DNA from: SZUA-117 sp964630795
Lineage (GTDB): Bacteria > Pseudomonadota > Gammaproteobacteria > Steroidobacterales > Woeseiaceae
Assembly: GCA_964630795.1 (NCBI GenBank)
Contig: CAZVWF010000017.1
Location: forward strand, 1-36,063
Direction of reading: 5' to 3'
Length of the DNA stretch: 36,063 nucleotides
Under the pieces are notes generated by a model that was not told where the DNA came from, made no database searches, and saw nothing but the letters and a program-made list of their open reading frames with translations. A program made the translations under genes and the position numbers. Positions 22,714-32,438 of the stretch are shown here, one piece after another. Position 1 is the stretch's first letter. The number at the start of each line of letters is the position of its first letter.

Positions 22714-25700
22714 ATGAGCTGGATCAAAGACATCATTTCACCGGAAACCCGGAGCTGGGAGGAGTTTTACCGAAACAGATTCCAGCATGACCGGATTGTC
22801 AGAAGCACGCACGGCGTCAACTGTACTGGCGGCTGCTCGTGGCAAATCCATGTCAAGGATGGCATTGTCGTCTGGGAAACCCAGCAGCTCGATTATCCGC
22901 TGCTGGAAGACTCGCTTCCGCCTTACGAACCTCGTGGGTGCCAGCGAGGTATCTCGTTTTCCTGGTATCTCTACAGCCCGTTGCGCATCAAGTATCCGCT
23001 CATCCGCAGCGCACTTCTCGACGCGTATCGTGAAGAAAGGAAGAAGACGAACAACCCGATGCAGGCATGGGAGTCGTTGCAGGCGAACGAAGAGAAGCGC
23101 AGGAAATACCAAAAGGCGCGGGGCAAGGGCGGATTTCGACGTGCCAGCTGGGAAGAAGTGCTGGAGATTATGGCTGTTGCCAACATTTATACAGCGAAGA
23201 AGCATGGGCCGGATCGGGTCATCGGCTTCTCGCCGATTCCTGCGATGTCGATGTTGAGTTATGCCGGCGGTTCGCGGTTCCTGCAATTGTTTGGTGGCGT
23301 AAACTTAAGTTTCTACGACTGGTATTGTGACCTGCCGACCGCATTCCCGGAGATCTGGGGCGAGCAGACCGACGTTTGCGAAAGCGCGGACTGGTACAAC
23401 TCCAAGATGATTGCCGACATGGGCGCCTGTCTGAACATGACTCGTACGCCGGATTGTCACTTCTTCGCAGAATCCAGGCACAACGGCACCAAGGCTGTCG
23501 TATTCTCACCGGACTTCTCGCAGGTCTGTAAATACGCGGATCAGTGGGTACCGCTACACGCAGGTAGTGACGGCGCATTCTGGATGGCCGTCTCGCACGT
23601 AATCCTGAACGAGTTTCACTACAAGAATAAGACTCCTTATTTTATAGACTACGTCAAGCAATACACTGACAGTGCCTTGCTCGTAAAAGTCGACAGCGTG
23701 GACGGGACATTCCGCCCGGGTCGCATGCTGCGCGCGAATGAGCTTCCCCAGCACAAGGATATTGACAAAGGTGACTGGAAGTTCGTATCCGTCGATGACA
23801 ATGACGGCAGGCACGTGGTGCCGAAGGGTTCGATGGGGCATCGCTGGGGAGATACGCCGGGCAAGTGGAACATGAAACTCGAGGACTCCGTGGACGACAG
23901 TCCGTACGATCCGACGCTCTCGTTCCTGGACAAGCATGACGAAGTTATCCAGACCGAGTTCGTCGAATGGGGCCTCGACAATAGGGCCCTGCGTGGGGTT
24001 CCAGTTCGAAAGATCACGACGTCCTCCGGCGATGTTGAGTATGTCACGACAGTCTATGACCTGATGATGGCCCAGTATGGTGTGAATCGGGGTCTGGCAG
24101 GCGAATACCCGGACGACTACAGCGACAAGGACGCTGCCTATACGCCGGCCTGGCAGGAAATATTCACAGGCGTCGATGCCAATACCGTTCTGCAGTTTGC
24201 AAGAGAGTGGGCGAATACCGCCAATGACACCAAGGGCAAATGCATGATCATCATCGGCGCCGGTATCAATCACTGGTACCACGCCAACCTGATGTACAGG
24301 GCGGGCGCTATGGCACTGATGTTGTCCGGTTGCGTCGGCAGAAACGGCGGTGGCCTGAATCACTATGTCGGACAGGAAAAACTGGCGCCAATGGACTCCT
24401 GGAGCGGGCTGGCATTCGCAAAAGACTGGCAAGGCGCGGCGCGGCTCCAGCAGGCACCGTTGTGGCACTACATCAACACAAGCCAATACCGGTACGACGG
24501 GCAGTTTTCGAAGTACAACACGGTTCCCGTCAACGAGATGACGGAAAAGCATACGGCTGACACGATTTTCAAATCAGTACGCAATGGCTGGATGCCTTAT
24601 TACCCTCAATTCAAGCAAAACACGCTCGATCTTGGCCGGGAGGCCGTAGAAGCGGGTGCGACTGACGATGCGGCGATCGCCAACAGCGTTCTGGAGAAGC
24701 TGAAGTCGAAAGATGTCGAATACTCCGTGGCCGATCCGGAAGCGCCGGAAAACCATCCCAGGGTCTGGTACATCTGGCGAGGAAACGCGATCGTCGGCAG
24801 CATGAAGGGACACGAATACTGCCTGAAGCATTATCTCGGCACGCATTCGAATGGTATCGCCCAGGACTCCGAAGACCATACTGAGGAAGTGAACTGGCGG
24901 GACGTGGCTCCGGAAGGAAAGATGGACCTGGTCGTCGATCTCAACTTCCGTATGGATTCGTCGGCACTCTATTCCGACATCGTGTTGCCTGCCGCGTCGT
25001 GGTACGAAAAAGCGGACATGAACAGCACGGATCTGCACTCATTCATCCACCCGCTGTCACAGGCTGTCTCGGCTGTCTGGGAGTCGAAGACTGACTGGAA
25101 TATCTTCCGCGACCTGGCGAAAGCAACGAGTGAGATGGCGGAAAAATACCTGCCGGAGCCACAGAAGGACATTGTGTGCCTGCCGCTGTCTCATGACACC
25201 GCGGACGAGGTCACTCAGCCGACAATCAAGGACTGGTATACGGGCGAGACGGATGCCGTTCCGGGCAAATCGATGCACAAACTCGCAGTCGTCGAGCGTG
25301 ACTACACGAAGATCTACGAGAAGTTCATCACGCTTGGCGACAACATTAAAAAGACCGGCCTGGGCGCACACGGTAATCACTATGTGTGTGATGACGTCTA
25401 CGACGAGATGGTCGAGTCCAATCATTACCCGGTCAGGAAACTGGGCGGGAAAACCTATCCTTCGATTGAAGAGGACGTCGATGCGGCTAACGCCGTGTTG
25501 CACCTATCCACGCTGACCAATGGCAAGCTGACGGTCAGGGCGTACGAGAACATGGAAAAGAAGACCGGCCTGGATCTTGTCGATCTGGCTGCCGGTAGTG
25601 CAGACGTACACCTTCGATACGAAGATCTGCAGGCCCAGCCGAGACGCTATAACACTTCACCGTTGTGGTCGGGATTGATGAACGATGGCAGGGCCTACGC

Positions 25701-26331
25701 ACCCTATACCTATAACTACGACAAACTTGTGCCCTGGCGAACGCTCACTGGACGCCAGCATTTCTATCTCGATCATGAAATGTATATCGGCTACGGTGAA
25801 AACCTGCCGACCTACAAGCCGTCGCCGAAACCCGAGTTGTACGGCGACCTGAAGGAAACGCTGAAAGACGGCGAGGCTCTGGTGCTCAACTACCTGACGC
25901 CGCACGGAAAGTGGCACATCCACTCGACATACATGGAAAACCTCCGGATGCTGACCTTGTCGCGTGGCTGTGAGCCCTGCTGGATGAGCGAGGTAGATGC
26001 GGAGAAGCTCGGCATCAAGGACAACGACTGGGTCGAGGTTTACAACGACCACGGTGTTTATTGCACAAGGGCGGTAGTCAGTGCCCGTATTCCGCGCGGC
26101 GTCTGCATCGTCTATCACGTGCCGGAACGTACAACCGGCATTCCCAAGTCTCAGGAACGAGGCAATCGGCGCGCAGGAGGTCACAACAGTGTGACCCGCA
26201 TCCACCTGAAGCCGAACTACCTGTGCGGCGGCTACGGTCAGTTCAGTTATCACTTTAATTACTGGGGACCGATTGCACCGAACAGGGACACACACGTGAC
26301 GGTCAAGAAGATGGACAAGGTCGTCTGGTAA
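22714..26331 (+). CDS. narG: Respiratory nitrate reductase alpha subunit (possibly nitrite oxidoreductase-like)
   Basis: A 1205-residue molybdo-bis-MGD catalytic subunit (E. coli NarG 1247). The FS0 [4Fe-4S] ligands His33, Cys37, Cys41 and Cys76 lie in RSTHGVNCTGGCSW and EPRGCQRG. Asp206 in FYDWYCDLP matches the molybdenum ligand Asp222 of E. coli, each offset by 16. WGEQTDVCESADWYNS is a type II DMSO-reductase/Nar signature. There is no twin-arginine signal (start MSWIKDIISPETRSWEEFY), so the active site should face the cytoplasm. The segment MIADMGACLNMTRTPDCHF differs from the E. coli type and seems closer to the NarC-associated Nar/cytoplasmic Nxr group, from memory. The enzyme reduces nitrate to nitrite, and close relatives run the reverse reaction. 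Confidence 0.95.
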   Translation: MSWIKDIISPETRSWEEFYRNRFQHDRIVRSTHGVNCTGGCSWQIHVKDGIVVWETQQLDYPLLEDSLPPYEPRGCQRGISFSWYLYSPLRIKYPLIRSALLDAYREERKKTNNPMQAWESLQANEEKRRKYQKARGKGGFRRASWEEVLEIMAVANIYTAKKHGPDRVIGFSPIPAMSMLSYAGGSRFLQLFGGVNLSFYDWYCDLPTAFPEIWGEQTDVCESADWYNSKMIADMGACLNMTRTPDCHFFAESRHNGTKAVVFSPDFSQVCKYADQWVPLHAGSDGAFWMAVSHVILNEFHYKNKTPYFIDYVKQYTDSALLVKVDSVDGTFRPGRMLRANELPQHKDIDKGDWKFVSVDDNDGRHVVPKGSMGHRWGDTPGKWNMKLEDSVDDSPYDPTLSFLDKHDEVIQTEFVEWGLDNRALRGVPVRKITTSSGDVEYVTTVYDLMMAQYGVNRGLAGEYPDDYSDKDAAYTPAWQEIFTGVDANTVLQFAREWANTANDTKGKCMIIIGAGINHWYHANLMYRAGAMALMLSGCVGRNGGGLNHYVGQEKLAPMDSWSGLAFAKDWQGAARLQQAPLWHYINTSQYRYDGQFSKYNTVPVNEMTEKHTADTIFKSVRNGWMPYYPQFKQNTLDLGREAVEAGATDDAAIANSVLEKLKSKDVEYSVADPEAPENHPRVWYIWRGNAIVGSMKGHEYCLKHYLGTHSNGIAQDSEDHTEEVNWRDVAPEGKMDLVVDLNFRMDSSALYSDIVLPAASWYEKADMNSTDLHSFIHPLSQAVSAVWESKTDWNIFRDLAKATSEMAEKYLPEPQKDIVCLPLSHDTADEVTQPTIKDWYTGETDAVPGKSMHKLAVVERDYTKIYEKFITLGDNIKKTGLGAHGNHYVCDDVYDEMVESNHYPVRKLGGKTYPSIEEDVDAANAVLHLSTLTNGKLTVRAYENMEKKTGLDLVDLAAGSADVHLRYEDLQAQPRRYNTSPLWSGLMNDGRAYAPYTYNYDKLVPWRTLTGRQHFYLDHEMYIGYGENLPTYKPSPKPELYGDLKETLKDGEALVLNYLTPHGKWHIHSTYMENLRMLTLSRGCEPCWMSEVDAEKLGIKDNDWVEVYNDHGVYCTRAVVSARIPRGVCIVYHVPERTTGIPKSQERGNRRAGGHNSVTRIHLKPNYLCGGYGQFSYHFNYWGPIAPNRDTHVTVKKMDKVVW

Positions 26332-26365
26332 CTCGAACTAGTATTAGAGGTAGGTAGATATAAAG

Positions 26366-27937
26366 ATGGACATACGATCTCAAATCTCGATGGTGTTTCA
26401 CCTGGACAAATGTATCGGTTGCCATACCTGTTCAATTGCTTGCAAAAACATCTGGACAGATCGCAAGGGTGCCGAATACCAATGGTGGAATAACGTCGAA
26501 ACCAAGCCTGGAACAGGATATCCGGGAAAATGGGAAGACCAGGATATCTACAAAGGTGGCTGGGAGAAGAAAGGCAACGGAAATGGTGCCGACGATGTCG
26601 GTGAAATCAGGCTGAAAGGGGCCGGCAAGAACAAGCTGGGCAATATCTTTCACAATCCGAATATGCCGGTCATCGACGACTATTACGAACCGTTTACCTA
26701 CAAATACCTCGACCTGATCGAATCGCCGGCCAGTGATGACCAGCCGACCGCGCGTCCTGTGTCGCTGATCGACGGTAAACCCATCGACATCAAGATGGGA
26801 CCGAACTGGGACGATGATCTCAGCGGATCGCCCGACTACGCGAGAAACGATCCGAACCTCAAGAAGCTGTCACCCGAGGAACAGGAGGCCATGTTTCAGC
26901 TGGAGAGGATGGCATTTTTCTATCTGCCCAGAATCTGCAATCACTGCCTGAACCCGGGCTGCGTCGCATCCTGCCCCTCCGGCGCGTTATACAAGCGCGG
27001 CGAAGATGGCATCGTGCTGGTCAACCAGGATGTCTGCCGAGGCTGGCGAATGTGCGTGACCGCCTGCCCGTACAAGAAGACCTACTACAACTGGCATACC
27101 GGCAAGTCGGAAAAATGCATACTCTGCTTCCCACGAATCGAGGCTGGACTGGCACCAGCCTGCATGCACTCCTGCGTCGGCAGAATTCGATACCTCGGCG
27201 TCATTCTTTATGATGCAGACAAGATAGAGGAAACCGCGCGCGCTCCGGAAAGTGAACTCGTTGACCGGCACATGGACATCATGCTGGATCCGTTTGACCC
27301 CGATGTCATCGAGGCCGCCAAGAGTAACGGCGTCGCAGACTCGACGATCCGTGCAGCGCAGGCCTCTCCTATCTACAAATTCGTAAAAGAGTGGGGCATG
27401 GCGTTGCCGCTGCATTCGGAATTCCGGACACTGCCGATGCTCTTTTACGTGCCACCACTATTGCCTGTCATGGCGACATTGAGCAAGACCAAAAATGAAC
27501 AGGCCAAAAAGCTTGGTGCTGTTACCAAGCATTGGGATGATGACTGGCTGTACGACACCAGCACCGAGGAGTTGTTTGGCAGCATCGACGATTCCCGTTT
27601 CCCACTCGAATACATGGCGAGCCTGTTTAGTGCCGGCGATACCGGGAAGGTGAGAGATCGCCTGGTGAAGTTAATGGCTGTCAGGGTCTACAGGCGGCAC
27701 AAGACTGTGGGTGATGTCACCGAAGAAAAGGCGCAGCGTGCACTTGATGATGCCGGGTTGACGGCTGAAATGGCGGACGGCATCTACTACCTGACTTCCC
27801 TGGCAAAATTTGATGATCGATTCGTCATTCCTGCCTCCCACCGGGAGCAGGCGATGGAAATGATGGAGTTCACCGGCGACACGAAAGGCAGCACCGGGTT
27901 CGGATTCAAGCGCGGTACGGCTGAAAGGGGACTATAG
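26366..27937 (+). CDS. narH: Respiratory nitrate reductase beta subunit
   Basis: A 523-residue iron-sulfur subunit (E. coli 512). All four clusters can be placed: Cys16, 19, 22 and 26 (CIGCHTCSIACKNIW); Cys191, 194, 199 and 203 (CNHCLNPGCVASCP); Cys224, Trp227, Cys230 and 234 (CRGWRMCVTACP), the Trp marking the [3Fe-4S] centre; and Cys251, 254, 266 and 270 (CILCFPRIEAGLAPACMHSC). It wires NarI hemes to NarG. No signal peptide is present, so it is cytoplasmic like NarG. It starts 34 nt after narG with AGAGGTAGG upstream and ends 1 nt before the narJ start. Confidence 0.96.
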   Translation: MDIRSQISMVFHLDKCIGCHTCSIACKNIWTDRKGAEYQWWNNVETKPGTGYPGKWEDQDIYKGGWEKKGNGNGADDVGEIRLKGAGKNKLGNIFHNPNMPVIDDYYEPFTYKYLDLIESPASDDQPTARPVSLIDGKPIDIKMGPNWDDDLSGSPDYARNDPNLKKLSPEEQEAMFQLERMAFFYLPRICNHCLNPGCVASCPSGALYKRGEDGIVLVNQDVCRGWRMCVTACPYKKTYYNWHTGKSEKCILCFPRIEAGLAPACMHSCVGRIRYLGVILYDADKIEETARAPESELVDRHMDIMLDPFDPDVIEAAKSNGVADSTIRAAQASPIYKFVKEWGMALPLHSEFRTLPMLFYVPPLLPVMATLSKTKNEQAKKLGAVTKHWDDDWLYDTSTEELFGSIDDSRFPLEYMASLFSAGDTGKVRDRLVKLMAVRVYRRHKTVGDVTEEKAQRALDDAGLTAEMADGIYYLTSLAKFDDRFVIPASHREQAMEMMEFTGDTKGSTGFGFKRGTAERGL

Positions 27938-27938
27938 G

Positions 27939-28622
27939 GTGGAGAACCGCAGTCATTACAATCTGCTGGCGGGTTTACTCAAGTATCCCGAGGCTGACTA
28001 TCCGCAGAAGGTTAAAGCCATCAGGGAGGGTCTTGCCGGCCAATACCCTGCGGCTTGTGAGGAAATCGATCAATTCCTGGCACTCCTTCCTGCGAACGAC
28101 CCGACCAAGATGCAGGAACTCTATACGCGCTCTTTTGACGTTCAGGCGATGACTACGCTGGATGTCGGTTATGTCCTGTTCGGAGATGACTATAAAAGAG
28201 GTGTCCTGCTGGCCAACCTGAACGGCGAGTACCGCGATGCGGAAATCGACACAGGTACCGAATTGGCGGATCACATTCCAAACCTGTTGCGGTTGATGGC
28301 AGTGATGCGGGATGAGGAGCTGCTCCGCGACCTGGCGTATGCCATCCTGGCGCCGGCCCTCCTCGAAATGATTCGTGAGTTCTCGCCCGAGCGTATAGAA
28401 GAAAGAGACAAGTCGTACAAAAAACACTACAAGACGCTCATCGAGACACCTGCCGCCAGCGTGAATGCATTCACACTGTACCGACATGCACTCAAAGCCC
28501 TGTACTCCGTACTGAAAGCTGACTTCTCGCTGATAGAAGAGATGCCGCTTAAACGCTCAAATGATTTTCTGGCTTCGGTGACCCAGGAAAATGAAATTGA
28601 GGATCGCGCAACCGCTCACTAG
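27939..28622 (+). CDS. narJ: Nitrate reductase assembly chaperone
   Basis: A 227-residue all-helical TorD/NarJ-type chaperone that holds NarG while the molybdenum cofactor and FS0 are inserted. Recognisable segments are HYNLLAGLLKYPEADYP, ELYTRSFDVQAMTTLDVGYVLFGDDYKRG and ELADHIPNLLRLMAVM. Translation begins at GTG 27939, one base after the narH stop, with AAAGGGGA upstream. Position between narH and narI is the canonical one. Confidence 0.94.
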   Translation: MENRSHYNLLAGLLKYPEADYPQKVKAIREGLAGQYPAACEEIDQFLALLPANDPTKMQELYTRSFDVQAMTTLDVGYVLFGDDYKRGVLLANLNGEYRDAEIDTGTELADHIPNLLRLMAVMRDEELLRDLAYAILAPALLEMIREFSPERIEERDKSYKKHYKTLIETPAASVNAFTLYRHALKALYSVLKADFSLIEEMPLKRSNDFLASVTQENEIEDRATAH

Positions 28623-28640
28623 TGAGCAAGAGGACATCCT

Positions 28641-29369
28641 ATGAATTCGTTGGACTATTTCTTTTTCTCGGCTTATCCCTACGTTGCGATCATGGTGTTC
28701 CTGGTAGGTTCAATTTACCGGTACCGGGAAAAAGGCTTCAAAGTCACCAGTCTTTCTGCCCAATTCCTTGAGGGCAAGCAGGGATTCTGGGGTACCGTAC
28801 CCTTCCACTGGGGCATCCTTTTGGTGTTTCTGGGCCATCTCGTCGCCTTTGCGTGGCCGCAAGGTGTTTTGGCATGGAACAGTGATCCGACCCGCCTGAT
28901 CATTCATGAAGGCCTCGGATTTACTTTCGCGGTTGCGATCGTGGTAGGCCTCATCGGACTGATCATTCGTCGGCTGACTCACCCGAGGCTGAAGATGGTG
29001 ACGACCAGGATGGATCTGTTCGTCGAGTTTTTTCTCCTGGCGCAGGTCATCCTCGGGTGCTGGATTGCGCTGGGGTATCGTTGGGGATCGTCATGGTTCG
29101 CTGCCGACCTGTCCCCCTACCTGTGGTCGATCTTCACGTTTAGTCCGAAACCAGAGGCTGTGCTCGCGATGCCGCTGGTGATCAAACTGCACATTATCGG
29201 CGCGTTCTCGATTTTCCTGATCTTTCCCTTCACGCGACTGATTCACGTCCTCGTAGCACCATTTCATTACCTGTGGCGTCCATACCAGGTTGTCATCTGG
29301 TATTGGGACAAGAAGCGTGTTCGGGAGCCCAGCACTGCCTGGTCGGAAGCACGCCCCCGCAATAACTAG
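28641..29369 (+). CDS. narI: Nitrate reductase gamma subunit (cytochrome b)
   Basis: A 242-residue protein with five transmembrane helices that oxidises quinol at the periplasmic side, or exchanges electrons with cytochrome c, and passes electrons to NarH. The heme-b ligands are His56 and His66 (PFHWGILLVFLGH) and His184 and His202 (KLHIIGAF, RLIHVLVAPF), with the first pair at the same numbers as E. coli NarI. LGCWIALGYRWGSSWFA lies in the fourth helix to loop region. GAGGA is 6 nt before the ATG, 18 nt after narJ. Confidence 0.95.
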   Translation: MNSLDYFFFSAYPYVAIMVFLVGSIYRYREKGFKVTSLSAQFLEGKQGFWGTVPFHWGILLVFLGHLVAFAWPQGVLAWNSDPTRLIIHEGLGFTFAVAIVVGLIGLIIRRLTHPRLKMVTTRMDLFVEFFLLAQVILGCWIALGYRWGSSWFAADLSPYLWSIFTFSPKPEAVLAMPLVIKLHIIGAFSIFLIFPFTRLIHVLVAPFHYLWRPYQVVIWYWDKKRVREPSTAWSEARPRNN

Positions 29370-29406
29370 ACCCCGAATCTACATTTTTAATTAGGCGAGG
29401 AAAGTC

Positions 29407-30717
29407 ATGCACACTCTCGAAGACGTGCCCCGCTCGAAGCAAGCAAAGGCGCTGTCGACAAGTACGATTGCGTTTACGGCCTGCTTTGCTGTGTGGACGA
29501 TTTTTTCAATCATTGGCATTCAGCTCAAGGCAGACCTGGGACTGAATGACACCCAGTTTGGTTTGCTGGTTGGTACACCGATCCTGACTGGATCATTGAG
29601 TCGAATCGTTCTCGGCATATGGTCCGATCAATACGGCGGGCGCGTCGTCTACTTCTTTGTCATGATATTCGCCGCGGCCGCGACGTTCCTTTTAACGATG
29701 ACCGAAACCTACGTTATGACGCTCATTGCCGCACTGGGTGTCGGGCTTGCTGGCGGCTCTTTCGCCGTAGGCATCGCTTACGTCTCGACCTGGTATCCAA
29801 AAGAGAAGCAGGGGACGGCACTAGGGATCTTCGGCGTTGGCAACGTCGGCTCCGCCGTAACGACATTTGTTGCCCCGTTCGTACTGGTAGCGTACGGCTG
29901 GCACAGGGTCGCGATTGTCTGGGCCTCGGTTCTCGTCGTCATAGCAGTCTTGTTCTGGCTCCTGACCGAGGATGATCCGAACCTCCAGGAGAGGAAGGCC
30001 AAAGGGTTGAAACATCGGAGTCTCATCGAGCAACTTGAGCCACTCAAACACCTCCAGATCTGGCGCTTTGCGACCTATTACTTCTTTGTCTTTGGAGCAT
30101 TCGTTGCCCTGGCACTGTGGCTGCCAAGGTACCTGGTAGGTGTCTATGATCTCGACATCAAGACTGCCGGCATTCTCACCGCGTTTTATGCGGTCCCAGC
30201 CAGCTTGTTTCGTGCCTACGGGGGCCACCTGTCCGACAAGTATGGCGCACGTGCTGTCATGTACTGGACCTTCGGTGTGTCTGTTATTTGCACCTTCCTG
30301 CTTTCGTACCCGGAGACCGACTACATCATCCACGGAATCGAAGGGCCCATCCAGTTCGCTACGCGGATGTCCCTGGTGCCCTTTGTCATTCTGATCTTTG
30401 TGCTCGGTTTCTTCATGTCGCTCGGCAAGGCCGCTGTGTACAAACACATCCCGGTCTATTACGCGGCCCACGTCGGTTCCGTCGGTGGCATGGTCGGTAT
30501 GGTCGGCGGCCTCGGTGGCTTTTTTCTACCGATCGCATTTGGCGCAATGATTGATCTTACCGGCGTCTGGACGAGTTGCTTCATGTTGCTATTCCTGATC
30601 GTGGCCGTTGCGCTTGTCTGGATGCACGTGTCGATCCGACAGATGGAACGGGCAGCGCTGCCCAGAGAAGAGCGTGACAGGGGCGAGCTACCTGAAATCC
30701 ACAAAGTGCGCCCGTGA
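29407..30717 (+). CDS. narK1: NarK1-type nitrate/proton symporter (MFS, NNP family)
   Basis: A 436-residue MFS protein with about twelve helices. The NNP-family pattern is visible as FGLLVGTPILTGSLSRIVLGIWSDQYGGR, the nitrate signature region GGSFAVGIAYVSTWYPKEKQGTALGIFGVGNVG, and in the second half KAAVYKHIPVYYAAHVGSVGGMVGMVGGLGGFFLP. Its compact form resembles NarK1 (nitrate/proton symport) as opposed to the NarK2 encoded next. It starts 37 nt after narI with GAGG upstream. The role would be nitrate import to begin respiration before nitrite builds up. The transport mode is inferred from family grouping, not shown by the sequence. Confidence 0.87.
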   Translation: MHTLEDVPRSKQAKALSTSTIAFTACFAVWTIFSIIGIQLKADLGLNDTQFGLLVGTPILTGSLSRIVLGIWSDQYGGRVVYFFVMIFAAAATFLLTMTETYVMTLIAALGVGLAGGSFAVGIAYVSTWYPKEKQGTALGIFGVGNVGSAVTTFVAPFVLVAYGWHRVAIVWASVLVVIAVLFWLLTEDDPNLQERKAKGLKHRSLIEQLEPLKHLQIWRFATYYFFVFGAFVALALWLPRYLVGVYDLDIKTAGILTAFYAVPASLFRAYGGHLSDKYGARAVMYWTFGVSVICTFLLSYPETDYIIHGIEGPIQFATRMSLVPFVILIFVLGFFMSLGKAAVYKHIPVYYAAHVGSVGGMVGMVGGLGGFFLPIAFGAMIDLTGVWTSCFMLLFLIVAVALVWMHVSIRQMERAALPREERDRGELPEIHKVRP

Positions 30718-30802
30718 GACACAGGGCGTAGGAACGAATCTCGATAATCGGGCGTACGTCAGCGAACGTAGCGTGCGGCCAACATGAATTCGGAGTGCAG
30801 TA

Positions 30803-32410
30803 ATGGCGAGAGACATTGACCAATGGGAAGTGGAAGACGAGGGCTTCTGGGCCCAGACCGGTAAGACAATCGCCTCGCGAAACCTCTGGATATCCATTCC
30901 AAGCCTGCTGTGCGGATTCGCAGTCTGGCTGTACTGGGGAATTATCACGGTCCAGATGCTGAACCTTGGTTTCCCGTTTGCGCAGTCCGAACTCTTTACC
31001 TTATCGGCCATTGCAGGTCTCAGTGGTGCAACGCTACGTATTCCCAGTACGTTTTTCATCCGCATAGCCGGCGGTCGCAATACGATTTTCTTTACGACAG
31101 CGTTATTGATGTTACCGGCCATTGGCACCGGCTTCGCACTGAAAAGCGCGGATACCCCGTTGTGGGTATTCCAGTTGCTCGCCTTGTTATCGGGTTTCGG
31201 CGGCGGGAATTTCGCGTCTTCGATGTCGAACATCAGCTTTTTCTATCCGAAGCGCGTGCAGGGCACATCGTTGGGACTCAATGCCGGACTGGGAAATTTT
31301 GGCGTCACGACGATGCAGATACTCATTCCACTCGTGATGACGGTCGGCGTGTTTGGCGGCGAGTCGATGACACTGGTCAACAGCAGTGGCACGCTCGTAG
31401 GGAAAATACCAGCTGGAACAGATACTTACATACACAATGCCGGCTACATCTGGCTGATCTTCCTCGTGCCACTGGCATTCTTCGGCTGGTTCGGGATGAA
31501 CAACATTGTGACCGAGTCGGTGACGCCGAAACCGGGAAACCCGATCTGGGCCATGCTCAAAATCTCGATGTTGCTTCTGATTGGCTTGTTTACCGCCAGT
31601 GTCGGACTCTACTTGTTGCTTCCCCCGCCCGTGGGTATCGGCTTGCTCAGCAAGTGGATTGTATTGCCGCTGGTCATCGTGGCTACGCTAATGCTCCTGA
31701 GATACCTGACGAGGGGTGAGTTACAGGCCAATTTGAAAAGGCAATTCAGGATTTTCGATAACAGGCACACCTGGGCGATGACAGTTATTTATACGATGAC
31801 CTTCGGATCGTTCATTGGTTACTCTGCGGCGTTCCCACTTGCGATCAAGGTGATCTTCGGGTTTACGCACGTTGCGGGCCCGGAGGGCACACTCATACAT
31901 GACACCGTTAACCCGAATGGTCCCAGTGCGCTGATGTACGCGTGGATGGGGCCGTTTATCGGTGCGCTGATCCGGCCGGTGGGAGGGTGGATATCAGATA
32001 AGGTTGGCGGTGCAAAGGTTACACAGGTTGTATCGTTAGTGATGATCGCCTCTGCACTCGGTGTCGCTTACTTCATGGCAGCCGCATACCGATCGGCCAC
32101 CCCGGAGGAATTCTTCTGGCCGTTCTTTATCTTGTTCATCGTCTTGTTTACAGCAACTGGTGTTGGTAATGGGTCGACATTCAGGACGATCGCAATCGTG
32201 TTTGACCGGGAGCAGGCCGGACCGGCTCTCGGGTGGACTTCAGCAGTCGCCGCTTATGGTGCATTTATTATTCCCCAGGTATTTGGCGAGCAAATCAGCC
32301 TTACGACACCTGAATATGCGCTGTATGGCTTCGCTGTTTTCTACGCGATCTGTGTCGTCATCAACTGGTGGTTTTACCTGCGGCCGAACGCGTATGTGAA
32401 AAATCCCTGA
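30803..32410 (+). CDS. narK2: NarK2-type nitrate/nitrite antiporter with an extra helix pair
   Basis: A 535-residue NNP-family MFS protein (E. coli NarK 463). The N-terminus FWAQTGKTIASRNLWISIPSLL, then FASSMSNISFFYPKRVQGTSLGLNAGLGNFG and GVGNGSTFRTIAIVF, match the NarK nitrate signatures. The arginine in TLRIPSTF and that in ALIRPVGGWISDK are substrate-site candidates. Between the sixth and seventh family helices there are about 70 additional residues with two strongly hydrophobic segments (MLLLIGLFTASVGLYLLL and WIVLPLVIVATLMLL). That gives a probable 14-helix protein with unchanged topology. GGAG is 8 nt before the ATG, and the 85-nt spacer from narK1 leaves room for a secondary promoter. 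Confidence 0.9.
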   Translation: MARDIDQWEVEDEGFWAQTGKTIASRNLWISIPSLLCGFAVWLYWGIITVQMLNLGFPFAQSELFTLSAIAGLSGATLRIPSTFFIRIAGGRNTIFFTTALLMLPAIGTGFALKSADTPLWVFQLLALLSGFGGGNFASSMSNISFFYPKRVQGTSLGLNAGLGNFGVTTMQILIPLVMTVGVFGGESMTLVNSSGTLVGKIPAGTDTYIHNAGYIWLIFLVPLAFFGWFGMNNIVTESVTPKPGNPIWAMLKISMLLLIGLFTASVGLYLLLPPPVGIGLLSKWIVLPLVIVATLMLLRYLTRGELQANLKRQFRIFDNRHTWAMTVIYTMTFGSFIGYSAAFPLAIKVIFGFTHVAGPEGTLIHDTVNPNGPSALMYAWMGPFIGALIRPVGGWISDKVGGAKVTQVVSLVMIASALGVAYFMAAAYRSATPEEFFWPFFILFIVLFTATGVGNGSTFRTIAIVFDREQAGPALGWTSAVAAYGAFIIPQVFGEQISLTTPEYALYGFAVFYAICVVINWWFYLRPNAYVKNP

Positions 32411-32438
32411 TTGCGCCAGGTCTTTCAGGTGATTAGTG

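Noticed and set aside
22714..26331. NarG as an exported (periplasmic) Nxr-type enzyme
   Set aside because: There is no twin-arginine signal on NarG, and narI and narJ are present, so the enzyme is of the cytoplasm-facing type.
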